This document shows, in pieces, positions 22,827 through 32,944 of a stretch of DNA of 64,000 nt (positions within the stretch are counted from its first letter, which is position 1; each line of letters begins with the position of its first letter). The notes beneath the pieces were generated by a model. The model was not told the DNA's origin, did not search any database, and saw only the letters and a program-made list of their open reading frames with translations. The position numbers were made by a program, and so were the translations under genes. This stretch comes from Petrolisthes cinctipes (taxonomy: Eukaryota; Arthropoda; Malacostraca; Decapoda; Porcellanidae), in NCBI GenBank assembly GCA_033782935.1, contig JAWQEG010000501.1, positions 999,501-1,063,500 on the forward strand, given 5' to 3'.

Positions 22827-23043
22827 GTGAGTAACTGTTCTTTAGCCTTCCGGGTTTGACTTTTCTGACATATGACATAACCTCCCCACCTTGGGTTCCC
22901 GTTAGGGTCAAAATCAGATCTCCAGTTACGGTCAATATCTCTCCCTCACTACCTGTCATCCTTCCCCACCCCTTCCCGGGTCCCTCGGGTCCCGGTCTAG
23001 GATTAACTGTGAACCCACTGACACCTGTCACTTTCCGTTACAG
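22827..23043 (+). other. Intron inside the DIRS RT ORF
   Basis: GTGAGT at 22827 and TTCCGTTACAG ending at 23043 bracket a T-rich segment. Removing it joins codons for SWPWISVP to PLRLPPASTK in phase 0, leading directly into the reverse transcriptase. This is the best-supported of the three introns, because the frame is kept. Confidence 0.7.
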
Positions 23044-24640
23044 CCACTACGTCTTCCTCCTGCCTCAACCAAAGTGTCACTTTCGGTCGTCCCGCATGTG
23101 TTAGAAATGCGGGAAAAAAGGGTAGTGGAACGGGCGACGGGGAGGGTCTTTCTTTCTCGTTTATTCATGGTCCCCAAAAAGGACCAGGGGAAAACGAGAT
23201 TGGTTATGGACCTGAGCAAACTAAACAAGTTCGTGAAACCATTACGTTTCAGGATGGTTTCGGTTGCTCAGGTCTGCCCAGTTCTTCGAAGGGGAGACTG
23301 GTTAGCATCCCTGGACCTCCAGGATGCGTACTGGCAAGTCCTGATCCACCCCCGGTTTCGCTGATTTCTGGCGTTCCAGGTGGGGACCGAGATGTTTCAG
23401 TTTACCAGGCTCCCTTTCGGTCTTTCTCTAGCTCCGCGAGTCTTCACAAAGCTCGTGAGGGTGGTGGCATCCCGTCTGGCGGAGGCGGGTGTCCCCACTC
23501 TCATGTACCTGTACGATTGGTTGCTTCACGCCCCCTCCAAGGAGCAGGTAGCAAACAACGTCAGGATAGCAAAGGGGGTGCTAGAAAAAATGGGGTTCCT
23601 GTTGAACATCCCCAAGTCCTCTCTCATCCCCACTCGCAAACTGTGTTGGCTGGGAATAGAGTGGGACTCTCGGCCACCCTCTCTCTCTCTCCAGACAACG
23701 CCCGCCGGACCCTCCGCCACGTCCGCCAGGCTCATACTTTCTCTCGCCGCCAGTGGGAATCATTGCTCGGGTCCCTAAATTTCGCAGCCCCTGCAATACC
23801 CTTGGGACGACTGAAACACAGGAGGCTGACGCGGGAGGTAAACCTCCACCTATCCTCCGCACACAGGGACCTTCCCAGGCAAGTGTCCCATACTCTTCAC
23901 CGTCTCCTTCGCCCCTGGCTACGTCCCGGTGCCCTGCGTCGGCGAGTTCCCTGGGTTTTTCCTCCCCCGGGGATCACGGTGGCGACAGATGCATCGGACT
24001 TAGGCTGGGGATACCAGTCTTGCCTGGGACATCAACAGTGTGGGGGATGGAAGGAAGAGGAGAGGCTACTACACATCAACGCCTGGGAGTTGATGGTAGC
24101 AAGGGAGTGGCTCAACAGACACCCCCAGTTTTCCAGGATAGGCGTCCGCTTCGATATGGACAATGTTGCGGCCGTGCAGTGCCTACAAAAAGAAGGCACG
24201 ACACGGTCGGAAATTCTCCTGTCCCTGTCAGAACAGATTTTCTCAATAGCGGCCAAGAGGTACATTCACTTCTCGGCCCGATATGTGCCAGGGCGGGAGA
24301 ACGATTGGGCGGACGCTCTATCCAGGTTCAAGGGAACATCAGTCGAGTGGCAACTGCGTCCCCCTGTGTTCGAGTCACTCAGCCTTCGCTACGGGACACC
24401 GGAGGTGGACCTGTTCGCCTCCCCATCCACGGCCCTACTTCCTCTGTTCCTAACCTTCTCATCCAGGACAGAGGCGGGAGGTCCGGACGCCTTCACGGAG
24501 GACTGGAACAGGTGGGGGTACCTTATCTCTTTCCACCCCCAGCTACATCAGTCCTTCTGAAGGCAATCCTCAAGCTGCGTGCATTCAGAGGGAGGGTACT
24601 CCTCATAGCCCCCCTCTGGCCAGCGCAGCCGTGGTTCAGA
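23044..24640 (+). pseudogene. DIRS reverse transcriptase and RNase H, inactivated
   Basis: The RT begins with the block FMVPKKDQGKTRLVMDLSKL and includes LDLQDAYWQVLIHP and FTRLPFGLSLAPRVFT. Three lesions are visible: a TGA at 23362-23364 where an Arg codon is expected; a Tyr codon (23512-23514) at the first Asp of the catalytic YLDDW box, which would abolish polymerase activity; and a frame change near 23680. The RNase H domain follows (VATDASDLGWG, then the MDN and YVPGRENDWADALSR blocks, to about 24330). Another frame change near 24525 moves coding into the FPPPATSVLLKAI frame. The original ORF overlapped the recombinase gene. Confidence 0.88.
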
Positions 24641-25782
24641 GAACTGTCCTGGTGGTGGCCTCATCCTCTTCAGTTGGGATTGGCGTGCCTCTCCAGCACC
24701 CTGTCTGCACCACTCCAAGCGTCACTGAAACTACACGCTTGGAGTTTCTACGGGGAGTCCTCAGCAAAAGGTTCACTAACGAGACAGTGGGCAAGATGCT
24801 GAGGGCTCATCGTCAGTCGTCGGTGCGACAGTACGAATCGGCCTGGAAAAGATTCCAGGACTTCTTGCGAAGACACCCCTCCATGGTCATCTCGGAGGAT
24901 ACGGTCCTGGAATTTCTCACGTGGCTCGCCGATTCCACCAACAGGGCCCCGGCGATGGTGCTTGCGCATCACGCAGCCCTGTCTGATCCCCTCCTCCTAG
25001 GTTTTAATATTAAATTGTCAGAGAGACCTCTCTCTCTACTGAGGATGGGGATTCGGGCGGGGACCGCACCTCACCGGGCCCAGTCTCCTTCCTGGTCCCT
25101 TCACCGCGTCCTTACGTACCTGACCTTCGATGGGGTTCCTCTGGAGGTTTGCCACCTCCTCCAGAAAGCTCTCTTCCTGCTCGCCTTAGCTACAGGGTAC
25201 AGGGCCTCTCAGTTGGCAGCCCTGACCCGTCACCCAGCTTTTTCTTCCGTAAGCCCTAACCTTACTTCTTTAACTATCTCCCCCTCTCCTACTTTCCTAG
25301 CTAAGAACGAGCAGGCTGACGACAGGATTGGCCCTCTCGCAGTACCCTCCTTCCTGAGGGATGGAAGTTTCCATCCTCTCTGTCCAGTCCACGCCTTCAC
25401 AACTTACGTAGAGGCGACGAGAGAGGCTTCCCCGGACCACCTCTTCTACAACTCCAGGTCCGGTAATCCTCTCTTCCCCAGGTCCATCGCTCGCCTTCTC
25501 TGCCGAGTGATCGAGAACGGGGATCCCGGACACGCCCCGAGGGCTCACAGCGTTAGGGGCGTGGCCGCCTCCCTCGCCTTCCTCAGGACTCACTCGGTGG
25601 AACGGGTACGGGATCTGGGGGACTGGACATCCACATCCTCCTTCAGGACGAGGTATCTGTTCCATTCGCTCTCCCCTACCCCCTGTGTGGCTATGGGAAC
25701 CCCACCCTCCGTTTCTCAGGGTCCCCGTAGGAGACATAAGAGGGGGAGGGGCCGCTCGAAGGGGAAAGGTCGGGCGACTTAA
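24631..25782 (+). CDS. DIRS tyrosine recombinase, open frame
   Basis: Inserts the circular DNA copy of the element by site-specific recombination. The frame is open for 383 codons; the first ATG is at 24796 (residue 56), and upstream codons may be read from a fused or shifted frame. An N-terminal SAM-like core-binding half contains SSVRQYESAWKRFQDFL. The catalytic half carries Arg191 (GYRASQL), His306 and Arg309 (HSVRG) and nucleophile Tyr342 (RTRYLF), with LGDWTS between them. All core residues that I can identify are kept. The C-terminus is a basic tail (RRRHKRGRGRSKGKGR). It is the only DIRS gene here without a visible lesion. Confidence 0.9.
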   Translation: MVQRTVLVVASSSSVGIGVPLQHPVCTTPSVTETTRLEFLRGVLSKRFTNETVGKMLRAHRQSSVRQYESAWKRFQDFLRRHPSMVISEDTVLEFLTWLADSTNRAPAMVLAHHAALSDPLLLGFNIKLSERPLSLLRMGIRAGTAPHRAQSPSWSLHRVLTYLTFDGVPLEVCHLLQKALFLLALATGYRASQLAALTRHPAFSSVSPNLTSLTISPSPTFLAKNEQADDRIGPLAVPSFLRDGSFHPLCPVHAFTTYVEATREASPDHLFYNSRSGNPLFPRSIARLLCRVIENGDPGHAPRAHSVRGVAASLAFLRTHSVERVRDLGDWTSTSSFRTRYLFHSLSPTPCVAMGTPPSVSQGPRRRHKRGRGRSKGKGRAT

Positions 25783-26368
25783 CTCCCGTCACCAATTCAT
25801 CTCATACGTCATCCCCATCCTGTACATTTTCACACTCATCCCCATGTCATTCATGTTGTACATATGGGCTGGCGCAATAAATTACATTGTTATGGAATTA
25901 TTGAGTATTTATTCTCCGAAACTTACACGGTTATTAATACTATGATGAGTGACTGGATATAATAAACACACGAGTTCAACTTCTTGGTGTTCCTTTTTCA
26001 TCCTCTCGGGATATTATTACCCGAGCTTGGGCCATAGCCCGAGCTCGAGGACTTTAACAAAAAAGGTGGGTGGGGGGGGGGCCTAACCAACTCACCCCTC
26101 CTCTACTAGACCCCTCGAGTCTGACTATAAAGACTTCGACTGATGACACTTTCTGGTTTATAACAGAACAGTCTACGATATATAATGATTATAAATTATA
26201 TATAAGTAAAAACACTTCCACCACAGCTATCACCCTAGCTCGTGAGGAAGCCGTTTTTACGTCGGCTTCATCTCAGTTTTTATACTTTCTACTAGTCCCC
26301 GCTCCTGACCGCTCTTAATTAGGCCCGTGAATGCCTCCACCTCACCTCCCACCTACCGCATCGCATGC
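25783..26368 (+). other. DIRS 3-prime non-coding region
   Basis: Between the recombinase stop and the internal complementary region. It contains AATAAATT near 25877 and AATAAACAC near 25960 as possible poly(A) signals and an oligo-G run at 26074. No gene is seen. Confidence 0.6.
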
Positions 26369-26470
26369 ATAGCAATCCAGCTGTGCTGGTTCCACTATAC
26401 CAATAATAGTGCATTTGTCGCGGCTGTCAGCCGCTTAAATTGTATTTATTGGTTGTGGAACCAGCACAGC
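26369..26470 (+). repeat. DIRS internal complementary region
   Basis: ATAGCAATCCAGCTGTGCTG starts the inverse complement of the left end out to the element edge. It is followed immediately by the inverse complement of the right end (GTGCATTTGTCGCGGCTGTC onward). The two outer ends are thus joined here as in a circle junction, as proposed for DIRS1 replication. Confidence 0.9.
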
Positions 26471-26527
26471 TTTAACTTTCCCACCCACCTCCCGCTGCGG
26501 CATGCATTCACTTTCTTTCTCATTTGA

Positions 26528-26736
26528 GTGGACGAGCGACCGCTGCTCTGGAGCGGGGTCAGTACCTCTACAGGCCACCACCAGGTGGCTCCCATATCAG
26601 TACAGCGCAAGATTTAAATTTGATTTACTTCTGATGATCGTCACGGAATAGACCCTTCTAGCCCGGAATATGCCTTTACGGGGCATGGGCTAGAGAAGGG
26701 GTGTATTCTATAGCAATCCAGCTGTGCTGGTTCCAC
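26528..26736 (-). repeat. DIRS right inverted terminal repeat
   Basis: Inverse complement of 19471-19679. It is followed by 47 bases unique to the right end (26737-26783), which are also copied in the internal complementary region. Confidence 0.93.
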
Positions 26737-26783
26737 AACCAATAAATACAATTTAAGCGGCTGACAGCCGCGACAAATGCACT

Positions 26784-26938
26784 AATATAGTGTTGGTAAT
26801 TCTACAGCAGCTGATTCCTCCAAACTTTTCCAAGCAACAGGGAGAACACCATTACTTTCATTAATCTGGTCCTGTTTCCTAGCATACCTTGGGGAAATCA
26901 AGGTGCTCCAATGTGCCCAAAGTGTAATACTCCATTAA
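26784..26938 (-). repeat. TTAA hairpin-repeat copy split by the DIRS element
   Basis: Contains GTTGGTAATTCTACAGCAGC and the CCTGTTTCCTAGCATACC core, and ends in TTAA (26935-26938). Its other end appears to lie just left of the DIRS element (GGTAAAAGTAGTA, about 19447), so the DIRS element inserted into this repeat. Confidence 0.6.
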
Positions 26939-27137
26939 GGGGATGCGGGAGTATGGGACAGGCTTTGGGGGGGTTTGAGGGGTGCGGGAATAGGAGGACA
27001 GGCTTGGGGGGGGGGTAGAGAGCCTGTCCCCTATTCCTGCACCCCCCCCAAGCCTGTTCCCTTACTTCCGCACCCCCCAAAACCCCCCTCACCTCCCTAA
27101 ACCCTCCCCAAGCCTGTCCCCCTATTCCCGCACCCCC
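26939..27137. repeat. TTAA-flanked G-tract palindrome, copy 2
   Basis: Preceded by TTAA and followed by TTTA. Units like GGGATGCGGGAGTATGGGACA on one arm are mirrored as TGTCCCCCTATTCCCGCACC on the other, with extra internal units. G runs of 4-12 occur on both strands. It is longer than copy 1, apparently by internal unit duplication. Confidence 0.85.
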
Positions 27138-27248
27138 TTTAGGCAGTGTACAGATCATAGCAGAGGAGTTATGTGAGGTAACCAGCCAGTGGAATGAACT
27201 CAAAGATCTAATACAGTATAGTTTTGTGTACTGAATTGCTAACAGGTA

Positions 27249-27447
27249 TACACAACAAAAAAACTATGGTTACACCTTCTGCACGATACAAAACGACACC
27301 ACGAATGAAGGTTTTTGATAACAGATGCGGCCGCAACATACATACGCAGTGATACCAATGTGAGAAGGCTGTTATCAAAAACTTTCATTCGTGGTGTCAT
27401 TTTGTATCGCGCAGAGGGTGTAACCATAGGTTTTTTTGTTGTGTGTA
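27249..27447. mobile_element. Palindromic MITE, about 200 bp
   Basis: The left arm starts TACACAACAAAAAAACTATG and the right arm ends in its inverse complement, with about 75 bp per arm around a 45-bp loop that includes GCGGCCGC. TA occurs at both edges. Confidence 0.85.
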
Positions 27448-27884
27448 CAGTTGTGGACAAATAAAACAGACACACCTGAAATGTGGTGCCTCATAAAGTA
27501 TAGAGTAGGATGAGATGTTGAGGCTATGCATCCTATTCGATGTTTGATAAAGGGACCATTTAAAGTGTGTCTGATTGGTTTGTCCCAAATATAGTCCTTA
27601 ATCATTCAATCTTAAATAAAAATTACTTTATACAGTACTATATTCTATATCCTTATAACATATGTAGATTTGCTAAGGTAAAAGATAAAAAAATGTACAG
27701 TAATGTCTTATATTCCACTGTTGTTATGGGTGTGATTACATTGTTTGTAATGAGTCTGTGTACAGTAAACACTCATTATCAAATGGGTTTATGGATGTGT
27801 ACTGTATAAAGAATGAAAAAATATTATTTACAGTAAAACCTCTGTAAGTCACAACAACTAAGTTAAGTTAGTTAGTGAGGAGCA
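27448..27884. other. No gene seen; pogo-like end fragments
   Basis: AT-rich DNA with another copy of the GTTTATGGATGTGTACTGTA repeat (27720-27806) and CAGTAAAACCTCTGTAAGTC at 27832, both resembling pogo/Tigger ends. No coding signal. Confidence 0.4.
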
Positions 27885-29192
27885 GGGAGGGTTCAGAATG
27901 GGTAGAGGATGTGTGGACCAAATATTTGCATTAAAATCAACAGTGGATCAATATATTGGGAAGAGAAGGAAATTGTATGCTGCCTTCATGTACTTGGAGA
28001 AGGCATACGATAGGGTTGATAGGAGAGCTATGATAGAAGTGTTGAGGATTTATGGTGTTTGCTGAAAGACATTGAGGCCTTTTATACAGAGGCAAAAGCA
28101 TGTGTGTGGGTAGAGGGTTATCTAAGTGAGAGTTTTGATATTCGTGTATGGTTGAGACAGGGATATTTTATTTCACCATGGCTGTTCAATATATATATAT
28201 ATATATGAGAGAGATGAAGGCCAAAGTGAATGGCCTGGGGGCGAAGCTGACAATGAATGGAGTAAATTGGTCCTTGGTAGCAAGTTTATTTGCGGATGAC
28301 ACTGTGTTGATGGCTGAGAGTGAAAGGGAGTTACAGAGGGGGGTAGATGAGTTTCAGTCCATGTGTAAACAAATGAACTGGAAGGTGAATGTTGGTAAAA
28401 GTAAAGTGATGGTATTTGAAAGGGCAGAAACTTAAGTGATTAACTTTGCCACACCTTACAGAGTGGGAGTGCCCTCTAGGACTATATGTGAGATAACTCT
28501 AAGGGGTGATATGATGGAGGAAGTGAAGGAGTTTAAGTACTTGGGAACAGTTCTGTGTAAACATGGAAGTATGGAAGGAGAAATTAGGGAGAGGGCAATG
28601 AGGAGTAGACAGGTCATAGGATCACTGGGGAGGATTATGAAGGGTAGAAGTGTGAGTATGGAAGTGAAATGGGCACTATGAAATAGTATTATCTTGCCAA
28701 TGTTGACAAATGCGTCAGAGACATGGACATGGAGTAGGGCTCATCAATCTACAATAAGTGCTGTGGAAATGAGCTACCCGAGTGGTTCATGTGGACTGAC
28801 CAGATGGGATGGAAAAAGTAATGAGAATGTGTATGAGAGATGTGGTATGAGTGAGAAGGCAATTGGTATTGAATGTGGAGTGGTTGTGAGAGTGAAGCGT
28901 AATACATTGAGGTGATTTGGACATGTAGAGAGAATGTAAGGTGAGGAGTTTGTAAAGAAGGTCTATGGAAGTAAAGTTGTGGCACCTGGTGTGAGAGGCA
29001 GACCTCCATTTTGATGGCAGAAGTGAGTGGAAGAGTATTTAAGAGAGAGAAATGTAAGGGGCAGAGTAAAGTTTAACCAAGTAAGGAGGGAGTGTTGGAA
29101 CAGGGAAAACTGGAGACACTTCTGGCCACTCCCTTAGGGGTAGTTCCTGGATGGAATGTGGCATCAGAGCTATAGATAGATTGATAGATCCC
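27885..29192 (+). pseudogene. Degraded RTE-like LINE with (ATAG)n tail
   Basis: In order: GRGCVDQIFALK, then YLEKAYDRVDRRAM (RT block A with the first Asp), then FADDTVLMAESERELQ (catalytic Asp-Asp, near 28290), then QMNWKVNVGKSKVM, FKYLGTVL and the C-terminal block RWFGHVER, seen near 28910 with a stop. Several stops and frame changes make it inactive. The 3-prime end is an ATAG-type microsatellite at about 29170. Fragments with the same 3-prime end lie at 38203, 47362 and 48430. The endonuclease half is missing, so this copy is 5-prime truncated. Confidence 0.85.
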
Positions 29193-29606
29193 GTAACTTA
29201 CATTGCGTGTTAGTCCCTGCCCTTGGGTGTAATGTGAGGTGTTCAATAGTGGAGGGTGAAGTGTTGTGTGTGTGTTGGCCAGGCTTTGTGATGGTAGGGG
29301 TAGCCAAAGCACTGCTCCATGAGACAATAGAGTCATCGGTGCCTAGATTGGTTATCACTTCATGTGTTGTATTGCACCTGAAAACAAACACATCACATAT
29401 TCATCATCATACAGTACAGGTGGGTAACTGTATATGGCACTCAACATTCTGATAACGTTATGGGGATAGTATACTTTTGGCACGATGGAGCACCATGGCA
29501 CCTTCAAAGTATGCCAGGAAACAGGACCAGATTAACAATAACAATGGTGATCTGTTGCTTGAAATAGTTAGGAGGAATCAGTTACTCCATATTTAACAGC
29601 ACAATA

Positions 29607-30784
29607 CAGTTGCCTCCACTAGTGATGAGCACATGTGTCTGATGGGTTTGGTGAAATGTGGCACCACTGTGTGTTTACATAGGGACTTTATGGTGGATAC
29701 TATAGCAGGAGTGAGTTCTGTCTATTCATTTACTATTACTACGAGTAAACAAACAGTGGTGACACATTTCACCAAACCCACCGAACGCTGTGCTCAATAC
29801 TAAAGTTGGTTCAAAATTTGTGGTGTTCCACTGGGGTCTAAACGTCATTGGTAAGCTCTCTCCTGATTGACTGGCACACTCACCTGGCTCCAGCTCTGCT
29901 TCTGCCCCACCACGGTGAGTATCCTCTATGTCACCACACTCGCAGTGGTATATGTTTGTATATTATTTACTCTAGCTCTTCACTTATTAAAGATACACGG
30001 TTTTAGTTAATACCATTAGTCACAGCAGTTATTGTAGTATCCAAATATGATTATCACAACTCAATAAAAGAAAAAACTAAGACTTATGACAAGTAGAAGT
30101 GAGCAAAGTTCCCGAATTTGTATACATTGTACCACTTTTTATTATCATCGTTTTTCTGCAGCAATGATTAAAACAATGATGTTATAAAACACTTCATCCC
30201 GTAAAGCTAAACCTTCTGATCATGATGGTGTAATGTTGGGTGTAAGTTAGCGGCACTTAGAATTAGGTTGTGACATTTATTAAGAATTTCTTCTGTATTT
30301 AATTTGTACAGTATCACGTTTTATCCGAGATCTGATTACACCATCGTGCTCAGGAGGTTTTGTTTTACAGGAGAAAATGTTTTATAACATCATTGATATT
30401 TTACTTGCTGCAAAAAAACAATGATAATAAAGTGGTATAAATATATTCGGGAACATGGCTCTCTTCTACTCGTCATAATTTTTTTTTTTTTTTTTTTTTT
30501 ATTGAGTTGTGATAAACATCTCTGGACGCTACAATCACTGCTGTGACTAATGGTATTAACTATAACTGTTTATCTTCAATTAATAAGAGAAGAGCTAAAG
30601 TAAACAATATACAGTACAATTATATATCACTGTGAGCGTGGTGATGGAGAGGATACTCACCTTGGTGGGGTAGAAGCAGAGAGGAAAAAAGGTGAGTGTG
30701 CCAGCCAATCAGGAGAGAGCTTATCAATGCCGTCTAGACCCCAGTGGAAAACAAATATTGAACCGACTTTAGTGAAGGCAACTG
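29607..30784. mobile_element. Foldback element, arms over 400 bp
   Basis: Ends CAGTTGCC and GGCAACTG flanked by TA (29605-29606 and 30785-30786). Long inverted arms contain CACTGGGGTCTAAACG / CTAGACCCCAGTG and CAATGATGTTATAAAA / TTTATAACATCATTG, so the whole unit can fold on itself. It encodes nothing recognisable. It is interrupted on the left arm by the 179-bp MITE below. About 1 kb without it. Confidence 0.85.
29622..29800. mobile_element. 179-bp MITE inside the foldback arm
   Basis: Ends GTGATGAGCACA and TGTGCTCAATAC are inverted and flanked by TA (29620-29621 and 29801-29802). Without it the left arm reads like the uninterrupted right arm (TTCACTAAAGT in inverse). Internal palindrome GGGTTTGGTGAAATGTG / CACATTTCACCAAACCC. 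Confidence 0.85.
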
Positions 30785-30871
30785 TACCTTCCCCTTAACA
30801 TTCAGGCTGGTATTATGAAACTACATCGTTGAGGAAGATGCTCCTCATCCTCAAAGTACGGTAGTTTAATT

Positions 30872-30878
<7 letters not shown>

Positions 30879-30965
<87 letters not shown>
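30879..30965. repeat. (TA)n microsatellite, about 87 bp
   Basis: Uninterrupted alternating TA. Shorter runs occur at 62238-62278 and 62918-62956. Confidence 0.95.
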
Positions 30966-30968
<3 letters not shown>

Positions 30969-31817
30969 CCTATTGTATGTTATACCTCATTGATTTAGTT
31001 GTCGGAATTCACTTTAGCTAAAACTTCATTGAACATGTGATACAGCAGGTCTCTTAGGGGTAGGGAGAGGAGTGGTGCCTGTAGTGGTAGTGGTGGAACT
31101 CTAATCAGCACACCAATATTCTAGTTAGGTGTACTTAATAAATGCTTGCATCCATCACTTCATTTACACTAATTGAAACTGCCCAGGGGGGGCTGACTTT
31201 ATTCTCTGTGAAGTCTAGCCATCCCCCACAGGGCTAGAATAAAGATTGGTGTAGGATCTGGTCACTTTCAAGTGGATTTGACGAGATCTGCCCACATGGA
31301 TGAAAAATCCATGTGAGGGGTACTGCGGCCAGAGGCTCTTTTTTTTTTTAACTGCTGTGTGAACCACCAGCACACGAGGGGTGCATTATCCCTTTGCATG
31401 CAGCAGTCTAAACTCCCTCCCCCTTTATGGTCCCTTCAGGACTGGTCTTTTGGAAGGTGCGGCCCCACTTGTAGCTCTTGTGGTAACGTGGACTGGAACC
31501 CACAGCACTAGCTGTGGGATCAAAGACCTTCCCCCCAATCTCCCTGGCGGTCGGAGGCCCCCAGACTCCATGGTCCAGTAAGCTCTGGTCCCATCTTCTT
31601 GGGATTTGTTTCGGTAGCCCAGGCATGTGGGGCCAGCTCCTCCTTTCCTTTAATTTGTTTTTTCACTGCGACCAGAGCGTACCGGGGGTGTGGGGCAGGA
31701 GGCCATTCTTCCTCGGGAGAACATCAACAACGACAACACTCATAGAAGGCCACCAAATCTTTTCCCAGGCATCTGTTATTCATTACCATACAGACTAAGT
31801 GATTTACTGAGCCTGTG
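30966..31817 (+). other. No gene; possible (AAC)-tailed retroposon
   Basis: A GC-richer block from about 31425 ends in AACATCAACAACGACAACAC (31721-31740), similar to the tails of the (AAC)n retroposon family, but the body does not clearly match the other copies. At 31755-31817 an inverted copy of the CACTTAGTCTGTATGG repeat follows. No convincing ORF. Confidence 0.4.
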
Positions 31818-31821
31818 TTAA

Positions 31822-31964
31822 GGGGGCATTACAGTTTTGGCCCATTCGAGTCGACTGGTACGGTCCACTCCAAACTAATGCCAGGAAACAGGTCAAATGA
31901 AGCTAATTAAGACCGCCTGTTACTTGGACTAGTTTGGAGGAATCTTTATCACTGTATTATCCCC
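31822..31964 (+). repeat. TTAA hairpin-repeat family copy
   Basis: TTAA at 31818-31821 followed by GGGGGCATTACAGTTTTGG, the AATGCCAGGAAACAGG core, and TATCCCC at the right end. The right TTAA has become TTCAA. Confidence 0.7.
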
Positions 31965-31974
31965 TTCAAAGAAT

Positions 31975-32530
31975 AGCGAGTGCTAAACTAATTCATCTTG
32001 GACAGAAAAGAGAGAAATGGTGTGGCTTGCCTAGTGATGTATGATCTGCTTTGGGGAGGAAGCATACATTGAGATAGTTCAGAAGAGCAATGACAGCAGA
32101 GAGAGAGGATGTAGTGAATCAGTAAGAGAAAGTGAGTTGATAAGATATACATATAAGGTGTATGATTTCACCTTGTCCAGGAGTGTTGTAAAGGTTGAGC
32201 CACACCACACATGAGAACCATACTCCATACCAGGATGGATTAAACCCCTGTATAGAAATAGCAAATGAGTGGGGGTGATATATTTTCACACTCAGCACAG
32301 CATACCTAACTTCTTTGAGGCAGTTTTAGTTGAGAGGTAATATGATCTCTCCAAGAAAGATTGTGAGAGAAAAACACACTAACAATACTGAAAGGAGGAA
32401 AGCTAAGTTGATTAAGTTATGTATCATTGAAAAAGAGGGGATAGTCATTTGGAATATTATAGCGAGTTAAATGAAAGATGAAAGATCTGTGTTTTGGAGG
32501 CATTGAAAGACACATGACTGATTGATTGAT
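31975..32530 (-). pseudogene. LINE C-terminal remnant (Jockey/CR1-like)
   Basis: Minus-strand pieces read FNASKTQIFHLSF (end of RT), then LFLYRGLIHPGMEYGSHVW and LLDKVKS, the conserved block after the reverse transcriptase of decapod and insect Jockey/CR1-type elements. Stops are frequent. No catalytic part survives. Confidence 0.65.
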
Positions 32531-32692
32531 ATTAGGCACCACAACAGCGAGGTTATATAGCGCCAGGAGAAGGTGATAGAGAGGTGAGACAGCAAGCAGG
32601 AAGAAAATAGAAAGAAAAAAGACACATGAAATAAGTGGAAGATTTGAGAAGTAACACTACAAGTGTTTAGAAATGTATGACATCAACAGATG

Positions 32693-32786
32693 TACAGTCG
32701 GCAAAAAAGTATTGAAACCCTTACATTGAAATTAAATACAATTATCCATAGGGGGGTTCGGTTCCAATACTTTTTTGCCGACTGTA
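32693..32786. mobile_element. 94-bp MITE, Tc1/mariner-type ends
   Basis: TACAGTCGGCAAAAAAGTAT at the left and its inverse complement at the right, about 28 bp per arm, with TA at both edges. It lies 36 bp beyond the donor of the host exon at 32823-32913, inside the intron. Confidence 0.92.
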
Positions 32787-32822
32787 CAACCATATACATT
32801 TCTTTTCCGTGGACTAACTAAC

Positions 32823-32913
32823 CTTGTCCCTGGAGATAGTATGTCAGTTATGGGGACTGTTGGACTGTAAGGTGATGAGGAATGGGAGTCCTCCACAAGT
32901 ACATTACCACAAC
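32823..32913 (-). CDS. Host gene, internal exon (unknown function)
   Basis: A 91-base stretch with acceptor AATTTTACAG (ends 32914) and donor ACAAG/GTTAGT (32823/32822). It reads two bases, 29 codons, two bases, without a stop. The peptide CGNVLVEDSHSSSPYSPTVP is serine- and proline-rich. The two trailing bases (AG) combine with the single leading base (T) of the exon at 14128-14221 to give a Ser codon. Together with the phase-0 exit to 11789-12333 this supports one minus-strand gene. The upstream exon must end with one spare base and I did not find it. Function unknown. Confidence 0.5.
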
Positions 32914-32944
32914 CTGTAAAATTAATAATGTCACGGTAAAACAA

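Larger units (their letters stand above)
19459..26783 (+). mobile_element. DIRS1-like tyrosine-recombinase retrotransposon, structurally complete
   Basis: A 7.3-kb element with the three hallmarks of the DIRS1 group: inverted terminal repeats (19471-19679 and 26528-26736), an internal complementary region (26369-26470) joining the inverse complements of both extreme ends, and gag, RT/RNase H and tyrosine-recombinase ORFs in that order. Such elements are thought to replicate through a circular DNA that the recombinase inserts without target duplication, and I see none here. The flanks join into a TTAA hairpin repeat (left remnant about 19447-19458, right part 26784-26938). Gag and RT are broken by stops and frame changes; the recombinase is open. 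Confidence 0.93.
29461..30794 (+). repeat. TTAA hairpin-repeat copy holding two nested elements
   Basis: Begins TGGGGATAGTATACTTTTGG after a decayed TTAA (GTTA) and ends CCTTCCCC before TTAA at 30795-30798. Only about 155 bp is its own DNA (29461-29606 and 30785-30794); the rest is the foldback insertion. Confidence 0.8.

Noticed and set aside
28148..28681. Two independent genes in the 28.1-28.7 kb region
   Set aside because: Both frames are consecutive pieces of one broken RTE-like reverse transcriptase (FADDT, then FKYLGTVL).
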